A DNA stretch of 64,000 nt from Moniliophthora roreri (taxonomy: Eukaryota > Basidiomycota > Agaricomycetes > Agaricales > Marasmiaceae), in the NCBI GenBank assembly GCA_001466705.2, contig LATX02000078.1, positions 1,054,001 to 1,118,000 of the forward strand, in the 5' to 3' direction. Each line of letters opens with the position of its first letter. Position 1 is the first letter of the stretch. The notes under the pieces were generated by a model. The model saw only the letters and a program-made list of their open reading frames with translations, did no database searches and had not been told where the DNA came from. Below are positions 11,914 through 23,479 of this stretch, in pieces. Position numbers and translations under genes: made by a program.

Positions 11914-13160
11914 CTATCCATCCCAACAACCGGCACCCTTTGCTTCTTCCTGAATCTTACCGTCTCCCTCCACTTCCCCGTTCAACAGATAATTCTCGGC
12001 ACCGCTCAATCGATCGTGGAAAGCAAGGAAGGGGTGTAGCGGAGAAAAAGGAATACATAAGAGGAACGTACGGGAGACGGGGAAAGCATGACTCATAGTA
12101 CCAGGAACACACGTAGTCCACGTCTCTTCCAAGTCACTATTACCCACTCGTCCCCTTGTTTCCAGGTGTAATACATCGACATCGTTGCAGAAAATAATAT
12201 CCTCGTTGTTGACATACTTGACCCCATTTGCGTGCTAACCCACTCCTCCCATCCGCCCCCAAGAAATGAATCAGGGAAAGGGGGTCAGAATGTATGAACT
12301 GACTAGCTAAACCTGTGAGTGGGTCGGATTCCATGTCCCATAACCGTTACATTCCTAACCTCCGAGACATGTTTTGCGAACAGGAGAGTGTAAACGTCGT
12401 ACGGTGCTATCCAGAGAATGTTAATGGGGCAGTGTTTACTTCGCCCGGCGGGTGCGCCAAGTTCAAATCCCATAGTGCGATAATACATAGAATTACCGAC
12501 TTTTATATGACTCGCCTTTCCTTTTACATGTTGAATGAAGCGGTACTTGAGGAGCGGGAAACGACGAATATGGTTTCTGTAGTTTGCTACGTAGCTAGGA
12601 GCTGCGACCGGAAGGAGACTATTTAATACCGGAGTGAGGAACATTCGAGGTGAGAATCACGCGCTACGAGCCGGAGAAGGAAACAGTTGAACATGTCGAA
12701 GTTTTGCAAGCAAGATACGTCTGCGTTCGAAAGCGAGTAGAGATGTTTAACACGTCTGTGTTCTAAAAGTAAGGGTAACCGGTTTCCATAGAGATTGGGG
12801 AGCTGTGAATGAAGAAAGCTACATGAATAGGATGAAGAACAGACCACTCATCTCGAGCACCTTTCTTCCCGATTTTTCAACCATTATCAACCTCAGCCAC
12901 ATATTCGCGCAACTGAAACCATTATCCAACCCCCTGAGATACCGAGGTACCGCATTCCTTGAGTATCGTATCCTTATGCCTTTTAACCTCCATGTCCTGC
13001 CGTCGAAGTACATCCAACCAAGGGCTATCAAAGTGCCAATCAGAACGGTCTATAGATCGTCCAAAACAAGCATAACGTCATTTTGGACCTTTGGAACTGT
13101 TTCCGAGGTGCAGCGGTTGAGGAAGAGGGAGAACGATGCGACGGACATGGGAGACTAGAG
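11914..13160 (-). CDS. Possible multi-exon gene, unresolved
   Basis: Several minus-strand frames look protein-like but cannot be joined with certainty. One piece (about 13030-12820) reads TVLIGTLIALGWMYFDGRTW and continues with basic residues, like a membrane anchor followed by a lumenal or cytosolic stretch. A second (12644-12303) contains PYDVYTLLFAKHVSEVRN and ends near an AG|GT-like junction. A third (about 12230-11914) contains VNNEDIIFCNDVDVLHLE and then GNSDLEETWTT. An in-frame TAG precedes the first piece unless it is an intron end. It might be one glycosyltransferase-like gene, but no motif is clear enough to name it. Confidence 0.28.
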
Positions 13161-14164
13161 CAAGCAGGCTCCGGAGCCGAACCGATTACGCGCTTATTCG
13201 CACGGGCCAGACTCTTTCACCACAGCTTCCATCACGATTCGCTATGCCCTTCACACACCGATCTGGCACAAGAATCTACTGGAGTTTATTATTTGCAGCT
13301 GAAATGCATTTCATCGTCCCATATTCCAGGCCTCTATTGGTTCGGTACCATATAATAAGTATAAGGGCGCATTTCATCTGTAAATTCCGTCAAGTAGACT
13401 AAGTTACCTTCGACCGATACGGGCAGACGGAGAAGTCGTCAAGAAGAGCGGGACACATGGGTTGTGGTGAGGAAGGAAAGAGATAATCGAAGGGTATGTC
13501 ATCAATTTCCTCTGATATATAACTACATTGGATGCCAGGAAACATTACATGAAACCATTGCAAGTGAAATTCCCTTGGCCAAGGCGGCGCCTGCTCCATA
13601 AATATCACCCTGACGCTTGAAAACTTCTACAAAACCGATATATAACTCGATTAACTCCTGAGTTCAATTCTTTCATCCCCCCGAAACAAGATTGCTGCAT
13701 ATCAGCGGTGGTAATTCAATTTATTTCCGTTTTTCCTGAATTTGCCGCGGAGTCACTACACCAATCAACTCGGCAACCAACATGGCCACGACGTGTTCAT
13801 CACAAGTTCAGGGTCAAGGGTCTCGCTGGCATCGACGATGGTGATGCGGGTTTCTTTTCGTATGCTAAGTGTGTTATACCACGATTATTTGCTTTTTCAT
13901 CATACTACTGACAATTTACGCTGATCAGTGTTGCTCTCCAGCTACTATCGTTAACCACCGATGGCGCATAGAAGATATGTCTTTCTACCCATCTCGGCAA
14001 ATATACGCTGACCTCCATCTATCACCTATTACAAACAGACTGCCGAAGTGATAAGAGGACTGAGATAATAAGTACAGCTTCGTACCCCATTGGTTCATAC
14101 GTACGTCAAGGAGTTACATGGGCTCCAGTGCATGGCGCACCCGGAGGATAGTGCAAGAACTACC
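13161..14164. other. Intergenic, nothing identified
   Basis: Frames on both strands are under 90 codons and overlap. No repeat or RNA gene was seen. It separates the unresolved gene from the 3' end of the F-box gene. Confidence 0.4.
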
Positions 14165-16102
14165 CTAACAGATCAGTCTGCCGAATTGATACCTCTCCCG
14201 TACTCTCCTTCCTCTGTTGTCACTTTGTACTTGCTCATCACAGTAGTCTAAGATGAACTGCGACCTCTGTGGGATGTCTTCCCATTGCTTTACCCTCACC
14301 GCTAATCCCTCTTCCTGCATTCGACGTAACCTTCTTGTATCCTTAGAATGGAAACTACCGGCAACTTTGAGTAGGCAGGACCGCAGAGCAGGCATCCTGG
14401 AGTCGAGCACTTGCTCAAAAGCAATGAGAAATTCATGCACCATTTCACTCTGAACAGATAGCTCGAGATGGCAGAGCTTTGGTATCAATGGATAGAATTC
14501 TATTCAAAAAAATCAATTGAATTTATATGTTCGAAGCATGTGAACCGATTCTTACCGAGATTTCCTTCAAGATCCTCATACATGTATGGAAGTGATTGAT
14601 CATGGTACCCCTCCGGAGAAACTATGAGATTCTTCAGCAGGCTCAATAAAGCCACACTGCTCCGGAAGTGGACCAACTCAGGTCGCGAGCCAAAAAGGGA
14701 AGAACCTCCGTCATGGACAGAACCCTCTTTGATGCTGAGTTCTGTTAATGCTCGTGTTTCCTCCAATAACGAGATCAACTGATGCTCGTCAATAATTATG
14801 CCATGGAGATGAAGACGGCGTATCCCAAAATCATTTGAACGACGTAGGAAGTTCTCTATGGCCAACAGGAGACTCGAGTTCTGTGGAGACGGTCCGTGTA
14901 TGACCATGGAAAATGAAGTGAGCGAGGGTGCGGTGATGGCCTCCATAATCGCTACGCAATGCGCAATAAGATCGACATTGGGATCGCTCGAGTCTTGGGT
15001 TTCAAGAGTGAGATGGGAAAGCATCGGAAGCACAAAGGCGTCGTGTCTTCCCAACCTCTCGATATGATTACTGGGCATGCCGCCAAAGGAACCATAACCT
15101 GGCAGGATTATACAAGCCTCTTCCAGGCTGCTACAGTGTTGGATGAGCGATAATGCTCCATGAATATCTGGTACCAGCCAATGCCCCAGAGTCAAGCATT
15201 TGAGCCGGATGTATGGAAATGTTGTATTATCAACGGGACGAGTTAATCGAAGACTTGTCTGTACGACATCCAAACGACGAATCTGGGGACATGTCTGGCC
15301 GATGATATCCAAAATATCATTTAGTGAACCATCCCCCAGACCCCATACTTGAATTTGAAAGTCCTGAACCTGTTTCAACTGTCGCGTGAATCGCACGAGG
15401 AAGCCAGAAACCGTTTCCGACAATCCATGCAATTGCAGCCTGCGTACACGAGGCAGATGTTCCTCCATCACATTGATGAAATCATTCCATTCCTCCCAGT
15501 CAAATCGGGGCATGTGAAGCTGTAAAGAGATCGAAACATCCTGGGATCTGATAAGGCGAAGCCTGATCTCCTCCAATGTCCATGGCATAAACGGGCACCT
15601 TGGGCCAACGTAGAGAAAGACTGTGTCCCAAACTCTGGGAGTGGCGAGTGTCAAGTCTCGCCAGTGCCTGCACACCATCCCTAATGCAGACCCGGCGGAA
15701 CTGATTTCCTCGCCTCCGAGGCGTTCTCCCCCATTCATAACGGCTGCAAGCTCGAGGATGAGTGACAACACCTCTTTCGGTATCCTCCGTATGGGGGATT
15801 TCAGAGATCTGATCTTCTCGCGCTTTTTCTGGATTTTGAACAAGGAATTTTGTAGACGCTCAATGATCGCGATAAGTTCCGCTTCTGTACGAGCCGTCCG
15901 AGTGAGAATGTTGTCAATGTAGGTGGTGACATCGCCTGGGGGGGGCGCACATCCAGATCGAAGGAGATCGTCTAGTCCCAATGACAAGATATCAGAGATT
16001 TCAATGTCAATATCCTCGTTGAAGTCCTTTCTGCATGAGTGTCAATACTGATCAGTAACATCGAGGTTGGAGTGAATTTCAAGGATCCTACGGGTATGAC
16101 AT
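14165..16102 (-). CDS. F-box protein with leucine-rich-type C-terminal region
   Basis: F-box proteins present substrates to SCF ubiquitin ligases. The proposed model is a tiny first exon (16102-16092, ATG TCA TAC CC), a 61 bp intron (16031-16091), a main exon (16030-14556), a 56 bp intron (14500-14555, donor GTAAG, acceptor ATAG) and a last exon (14499-14165). This encodes 606 residues. After a coiled-coil-like N-terminus (EAELIAIIERLQNSLFKIQKK), the F-box spans about residues 80-140 with SPIRRIPKEVLSLILELA and then VCRHWRDLTLATPRVWDTV, the layout common in mushroom F-box-like proteins. The remainder has repeated Leu spacing (RRLQLHG, RRLHLHG, LTELSIKEG), typical of degenerate LRRs that bind substrate. 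The first exon is the least certain part; without it the frame has no upstream ATG. Substrate is unknown. Confidence 0.8.
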
Positions 16103-17363
16103 ATTACTGAGAAGCGAGTGTGTATGTATATGAGTATGCCATCGAAGGGGTTGTGTAGAAGGACTACTCACCTTGTCGATCTTGCCAGATATCTAGCTAT
16201 ATCTTGCGGTGGTTCAAGTTTAGGAATGTCACGCTAGTCCGAATTACTGTAGCATTTCGGACGGCTATGTGACAGGCCGTGACCGCCGAAAATTTTCGGA
16301 TTTTCGCGCGCAGGATTGCCAAATTTGGACGATTTTGGACGATTGGCGCGGATAGACCCTATGGAATGCTAGATAGACGCCTACAGTTCCTATAGTCAGA
16401 GGACTGAAGCACAAGGCTTCATGGTCACTGATAGCCTAGGAGAACGAGATTTTTTCCGTTGGAGAGGGCCGGGTGGTCTGGCTATCGCGATGCCGAAGAC
16501 GATGCTGCTGGTTGTGGATGATCGCTCGTACACGGAAATGTAGACTATACTATGCGCCGGAAGCTCATGCCAGACACTACCAAACAGGACTGGAACCTCC
16601 GCTCCGTCCCCGGTCCCCCTACTACACCGTGCGTAAAAAACCGATTGTGAACATCATGGTCATCCCGTGTGACGATGAGCGTGTATTTGCTCATCGTTTC
16701 TCACGACGAGCTCTCTTCCTTTGACCATCATGATCTCAACCGTTGCGTCAAGCTCATCTCCTCTCCTACCGTCAGTCCACTAGGAGACATTCTTAACACG
16801 ATCGTCTGGGCCTTTCGGTGTGGTCTCGTTCGTTTTCAGACAATTGCCAGATATCGGCTGTATCACTACTAAAAACTTCTCGATCACTCCAACCGTTTCA
16901 TTGGCGGTTTAAATGGCGTATGAAAAACTCACCTGTTGCTGTGAGCGTTCCATGATTCTCCTATTCCATGATTCTCCTACGAGTTTCTCTAATTACTTGG
17001 CAGGCTTCTCAGAGCAACATAATACATTATATCTACTGTATGACTGATGTGTCATTCCAGAAGACAAAATTCTTGGATGAATGTATTTGGAATGTAGTAA
17101 GTATCCGCTCTCTGACCCAGCATTTACTGTTGCGACCATGCTTTTGACTCTTGTAGACAATTTGAGCTACTCCTGCATGTAACACTACACCGGAAACTTC
17201 TTTGAAGCTCCGAATGTCAAATCTAGCAACCTAGCACAAGTAAGCAATAGGCAGTCAAGAGCCTTGGATTCACCGGGGACCCAAACATGAGTACAAGAAA
17301 GATATATATGGTACAATGGGACGTGCATAAAGGTTGAGATATGAGCGGAGTGTAACATTCTCA
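16103..17363. other. Intergenic, nothing identified
   Basis: This is CpG-normal sequence with scattered short frames, the longest 83 codons at 16473-16724, lacking any domain. It probably carries the promoter of the F-box gene and the 3' side of the membrane-protein gene. No terminator or RNA gene was recognised. Confidence 0.4.
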
Positions 17364-18890
17364 TTATCTCGGGGTATAGCTCGGAGGGATATTGACGACC
17401 TGCTGAGGGTATCTTATACCACCATCCTGATGTCGTATCTCAACAACATTGTTTAATACAGCATTTCGTTGTGCGTCCTTCAAGTCCATCCGATTTTGGT
17501 TGAGGTTGGTGGAGTGTGTTGTAGTGGAGCCCGTGGGCACTGAGCTCGGTGGTGAAGTGGGACCCGACATCATAAGAGGTTGTGATGTCGGACTGTAGGG
17601 AGAGAATACAGGCGTAGCAGTGTGTGGCTGAGGAGATGGTGGTTGCGGAGGTACGATAAATCCGGGGGATGCGTATGTAGTCTGGGAATCAAAGGGTGTT
17701 GAGCTGTAGTGCCTGGATGTGACTTGCTCGGGATATTTCTTCGTACTACGTTTGACGAAGAGCCAAATCAACCCTATAATGATAGCAAGTCCTACCACTC
17801 CGCCAACAACTCCACCGACAATGGGCACAATTGGTGTCCCTGAGTTGTTAGATTCTGATCTCCGACTGCTGCCCGTGACATAGAAATAGTCGATAGTGAG
17901 CGAATGGATAAACTCGTTGCTTTGACGAACGCCAGTGAAGGTGATGACCATTTCATGTCGCCCGGGTTGAAGGGCCGGAGAGGTGAACAAAAGCTGGTTG
18001 TCATAATCCGTCGTGTTGATGCCATCGGGATCCATTTTACTGTCTGGCGTTTCAAATGTCGTAACGGACGAGTCGTCAATGTAGTATCTAGCAGTACTTT
18101 TCCGCCGAAAAATGGTGCCCTCATTGAAACCGTACAATGATACACCACTCCCTGTAATGCTGATGAGTATAGCAGCGCATCAAGGGATATAACTCACCCG
18201 TGAAACTGAACGAGAGAGATGAACCTGCAGTTCTTGTTGCATTAAACATTATACCGTCCCCGTTGTCTGGGTACCATCCCCGGCTCGAGTTGTCATAGCG
18301 AACGCTCGGATCACTGGAATCGATCTTCAACACTTCTTGCTCCACATTCGCTCCGTCCAACGGCTTGTATTCAATCTTGTCCAGCCAAAACATTTGGGTA
18401 TCCAAATTATCAATGATAACAGTGAGATTGAGGGTATGCCTCTGCCGAGAAAGTAAACCTTGTTCACAGAGAACATTGTTGGTGATATAGTACGAGTAGT
18501 CGTAATACCTGTACTTTGTGATGGCTCCTCCGTCGATTTCGCAGGTCCATTTGGGGAGAAGCGTGACGTTGTCATAGGGCAATTCGGGATCATGAGGCAT
18601 TTTGCGGTTGTCTTTCGCTCCTCGGATTTGAATAAACTCGCCTGTAATTGAAGTAAGAATCACCATCAAAGACGGAGATTAGAACGAGGGTACGCACCTT
18701 CAAAGTCAAAAAGTAAACTCGCTCCATGCTGGTTCGTACCATGAAGGGTATGATTATATGGTGCACCCAGTGTCCCAAGGTTATCAAACGACCCTATGTC
18801 CAGATTCCAGTCCCCTACATATTTGACTCGAGTATCCGTATCGTCAATGACCACACGGCGTGGATAGTCAATCTCGGATGGGATACTCAT
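17364..18890 (-). CDS. Single-pass membrane protein with two beta-sandwich-like extracellular repeats
   Basis: Exons are 18890-18698, 18641-18198 and 18151-17364, joined by 56 bp (18642-18697) and 46 bp (18152-18197) introns; all junctions keep frame and give 474 residues from the ATG at 18890. The ectodomain has two related units: [15 protein letters not shown] with [14 protein letters not shown], then [18 protein letters not shown] with [16 protein letters not shown] followed by YYIDDSS and [16 protein letters not shown]. This layout is common in Agaricomycete surface proteins of unknown role. One membrane helix ([20 protein letters not shown], bases about 17757-17830) is followed by KRSTKK and a Pro/Ser-rich cytosolic tail. 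A hydrophobic leader ([16 protein letters not shown]) lies upstream in frame to 18944 but has only a TTG, so a short 5' exon with the true ATG is probably missing. Ligand unknown. Confidence 0.78.
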
Positions 18891-18944
18891 CGGAAGAAGG
18901 AGAAAGAGAGGGGTGAGAGAAAGGCAAAGGACCGGGAGAGACAA

Positions 18945-21900
18945 AGGATCTTAGTGTGCCTTTAATATGATATCGGGCGTATTTCATTTACCTATAGAGT
19001 CAAATGCAGCATACCATGTAGTACTTTATTCATTCTCCCCAGCTTTGCAACCCCGACGCGTTATAATGTTCCCGCTATGTTGTAAGGCCTTGATGAATGA
19101 TAATTGCTCTCATCCTTTTTTGCAAGCCTGCCTTGGAACAAATAATAATTCGCCCTGGGTGCGAATAATAAGTGGGAAACACCAGCAATGCCAAATTCGG
19201 CAGTCGCATTACAGATGTTTTCCACGGTTGGATCCTTACTTCCTCCTTTCATGTTCCTTCCTCTGTCATGCAGTGTAGTGTTCTATGGCTGTGGTGCGTA
19301 TTCCTGTCATCTCAATGTCTCCCGCATTCTGTGCTTACACTTTATCACAGCACCATCAAATATTACCCCTATGCCACATTATCATTCGTCCAGTGGCGCC
19401 CAGCAGTCCCTCATCATTGTTCTCGACACCGTCACCTGTGCGTGTACCATTTATAATCTGTCAATATTCACACTCAATTCCATTCTCTCTCCTGCTAGTT
19501 CCCATTATCATCTTCCCGGCCCTCCGTGAACTTTAACTCTCTTCGGACTGTACAGTTCTTGGCTCGGCTCGGAATCATCCGAGTCTATATTTCAAGGAGC
19601 CCCCTGAAGCACCCTTTTTGATGTTTTCCCCCTCCCGTGGGAGGCTAGTCGGTACCGTCACTTGGGCAGGCAACAAGGAGGTAACAGTGTTGATTGGAAG
19701 GTCCGTTTCATATCCTTTCATTGAATTGACAGTTATTACCTAGCGTAGTACTGATCCCGCCGGAACCTGAAGGCACCGAAGACATATATACCCCGCCATA
19801 ATGCTACCTTACGAAGATTCTGACCCAGACTACATACATATCCCTCACTCTTACTATACTTTACGCTTTACTCATGGCTACTCAACATAACATCTCATAA
19901 TATAAACTATTTTGGGTATGGAAAAGTTCCCCTGAAGTCTCGAGGCAATATGAGCCTCACTAGCGCGCTATCGTTCACCGACACTCCAAATATAGCAGCC
20001 TCTACTACTGAGCACTCAGTAAACATTGGCCAAACGGAACAACATCAGACTACTAGGCTACAGTTCGGTCTCTCAGCAAAGATCGACGAGCATTGCATAG
20101 TGTTGTCAAATTTAGAAATATTAATTGCCTTTTTTGGAAGATTCTTACCTGTTATGGCAAGAATTTTAGAGAGATCATCAATCATTGCCTGCATTTCCAG
20201 ATATCCTATTGTACCATAAACGTCTGCAGGGTTTAGTATGGGCTGCAGGTATGTATTGAAACAAATTCTGATGCTTTTGAGATGATATTCAGTTGATTTT
20301 CTGTTGTTGGTGCAGGGGGATAACTTTTGTGGCCGTCAAGAGATACAAGTTATAAGTAAAGTGTGAACGAAAGCCATTCTGAGCTTGCATGTCACTTGAC
20401 TTTTTCATTTGAGGATCTAATAGCGCCGGGAGCACTCAGTTTGACCTTTTCCATGCTCCGACTCAAGTGGTAATATCTACCAGGTCTGCAAATGATGTGG
20501 TGGATATGTATGAGAAAAGTTCTTCCCTGAACACTAGTTCCGACGAGCCGGACGTAGTTCAATTCCAAGCGTCTATTCAGCGCTTGTGGAATCTTGACGT
20601 TACATAAAAGGTAAATAGGTAAAGACTACTCAGTAAATTACCTCATAAAGACTCAGGAATGGCAGCGAGCATGTAGAAGGATCAGGGTAAGTAGAAATGC
20701 TGAATGATAATGAGACTGAGTCCATGAAAACAGGCAACAATGCATACCTAAGATATCAAGAAGTGAGGTTTGATGAAATAAGGAAGTTTTGCTTGTGATC
20801 GTGAGGCTTAGGATGCCGGGGAAAAAATTCATGAGAGAGCGTGCGCAAAGAGTTCCAGGATTGTCGTATCAGCTGAGGTCGAATGATTATTTGACAGGTA
20901 TCCGGGACAGGGTACTGTATGTGAATGCTAATAATTCCGTGTCATTCAAAAATAACTTGTACACAACATATCTGAAATCCGAGGAAGCATGAGGTCGAAT
21001 TATAATTTGCCAAAGTGGTCGGGATAGAAATGTTCGGGGAGAATGATAATTCGATGCGAGCCTGAGAGGCAGGTGGTATCCAGGAGGTAGCCGAGGGACA
21101 ATTATTAATAGCTCGAGCTGAGCCAAATAATAAAGGTGCGCACCTAGCGGATCAGATCAACACAAAGTGGGGGAGAATGATAATTCTGTATGAGAGGCAG
21201 GTATCCGGGAGGTAGCTGAGGGATAATTATTATTATCTCAAGCTCAGCCAAATGATAAACATACGCACCTATGAGCAAAGAGCAGTGAAACCACAGAGGC
21301 AGAATGACAATTCAGCAGTGTGTTGTAGATTAATAAATATGGTCAAGGAATGGGAAGGGGGAAATGATAAAGGTACTGGTGGGAATAATAAAGGTACCGA
21401 ATTTGGTCATGACGTGCAGTTGGCAGGGTCCGCTTTATAACGTGTCGGGGTTGCATTGCTGGGGAGAATTACATTATTTCTACATGGACTGCTCTCAAAT
21501 GATCATCGCTAGCTTGAGGCATGTGAACGATTGAGCTGTGCTAGTAGACAATGACTGTCCCTGAGTAATCTAGCACAACGCTATTATGCTTAGGTCCAAA
21601 TCGGCTCTCTTTGATTTTCTTCGTTGCAAGGCAAGTGTTCGACAATAAATTTAACAATAGGTTCAAACAAGTAATCGTAGCAACCTAATGCTTAACCTCG
21701 GTGAAACTTTAGTTGACATTGACAACGTTGGATGATTGGTTGGTACTTCGCTTCCCAACCCACTCTACCGTGAAAGGCAGTTACACCTGATTCTACCTAA
21801 TGATGGCTTGTTCGGAAGCCTCTTTAGGCCTGATCTCGGGACTGTCTACAAGCCCTTTGCCCAACCTTTGCCACCCAGGGAGACTCAGGTCTCTAAAGTC

Positions 21901-22440
21901 GGGCTCACCTGGCTTTGGCTGGAGTTCCGCAAGCACTGCCATCCTTTCCCATCAATGGAGATCAGACGTTTACTGTACATAATAGTTGATGGGAGTGGGC
22001 GACCTCTGTTTCCTGTCTTCTGAATGTTATATCAACGTGCTCCGCTTCCTTCCCGCCCTTGTCCCGCCCCCAGATATGTTCGCCTCTGCCCTCTTTATGT
22101 TTTTTGTATGTTTTTCCCTCTTGTAGAATACCAGAAAAAACCGAAAAAACTTAGAATTCACTTGCATGGGAGAATGGTTTATCCAGGCTGTCCAGTAAGC
22201 CGCAAAAGAGAGTATGATAATTTATTGAGACATGTGAGTAGGTCTGTTGTTGCCGAGTTGTCGTGCTGTATATCACTCGTGGGCTGTCTATGAGGTTCTA
22301 TTGATCAGAAGAGCAAGTCCCTTGTCATTCCCACAATTTCACTGACTTCAAGCAGCCAATTCAATATTTTTTATGTTTTCACCCTTTGTATAAAGCTGCT
22401 GTATGACTCGGGGGCTTAATAAATTTATGGCCAACAATCT
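18945..22440. other. Gene-poor end of the gene island
   Basis: No gene is supported. A TATA-like stretch near 19785 precedes a 29-codon frame starting ATG CTA CCT, too short to call. The 89-codon frame at 19950-20219 has no domain. Short diverged tandem units occur at 21037-21273. CpG frequency falls off near 22440, where the decayed repeat block begins. Confidence 0.45.
21037..21273. repeat. Two diverged tandem units of about 110-130 bp
   Basis: Each unit begins GGGGAGAATGATAATTC, continues with GAGAGGCAGGT and TATCC.GGAGGTAGC.GAGGGA, then AATTATTA, and ends with AGC.GAGCTGAGCCAAAT-like and GCGCACCTA-like words. The second unit starts at about 21170. A weaker related piece occurs at 20870-21010 (GAGGTCGAAT, TATCCGGGAC). 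No coding frame follows the repeat. Confidence 0.6.
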
Positions 22441-23479
22441 AACATCCCGGCATAGCATGCCCAGAGACTGTCACTGAAGGCAATGGAGATTGGTCATAGT
22501 GGGAGAAAGAGGCCAATAACATGCCATTCAGTGTTCATCATTTATGAACCAAAAACAATATTTCTAAATACATATAAGGGGCAGGGTGCTTAGAAAAACC
22601 CAGAATTTGTGAAAAAAGTATGAAGCTATTAATCTGTATTTTTCCTGGAATTTCCAGAGAGTGCTGAGGACATAGAGACATGAATGACTGGGAAAGTGGT
22701 CAAAAGGTATATACAGTATTTTGTTGTCTAGTAATTTCAGGGTTCATCATGAATACCATTCTGAGTGCCCAAAACAGATGCTACTATCTTTAGGGGCCAC
22801 AAGATTTTACTGTAATGGAGGACAGTAACATCACTGCTGTTACTGTATGTTGCTGCATGTTACTTACCTTTGTATTTTTCACCATATTATTGTGAATGAT
22901 TAGTTTTATTGAGGATTCTTGGAAGCTTGCCTGATGTGAGGAGCAATGGCTGTGGGCTTGCCACTGTTGTGGTTCAAGAATAAGTCAGATCTGTACTTTC
23001 CCACAGTGGTCACTGACTTAAATTGAATGTAGTAATTGCCTTCTGGTTTCCTCTATTCCTCAGCACTGAGCATTAACTATGTGGCAGGTATTATGCTTGT
23101 GTTGGAGCTATTTACATGTGCTATGGTTAGGTGGAAGTGTATAATAGCTGTGTACTGCCTATAATTTATCAAGAAGTTTTAATTAATTCTTGATTTTGAG
23201 TCATTCATGCCAAATGATATTCGTGATGCTACAACACAGTTTCAGCAGTCATAAGTGAGGCTTGCAAGTTTTGAAGCACTTCAGGGATGAAGAAAGTCTC
23301 TGGACCTTTGCTTCCATAGCCTAAAGGCTTGAGCACAGCCTAAATGCTCAGTGATCACTGTTTGAGTATGGAAAGGTTCAATGGTGATATTTTCAACTGA
23401 ATATGTAAGTTTCTGCTACATTAGAGTAACATGAAATATGTATATACTACTTACTCATTATTGACTTGTTACTTACTGT

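Noticed and set aside
11914..12230. Possible capsule-type (CAP59) mannosyltransferase from NNEDIIFCNDVDVL
   Set aside because: Only one short stretch is suggestive; neighbouring frames do not carry the rest of the family's motifs.
19801..19890. 29-codon frame after a TATA-like stretch, considered as a pheromone precursor
   Set aside because: It lacks a C-terminal CaaX box, and no receptor gene is near.
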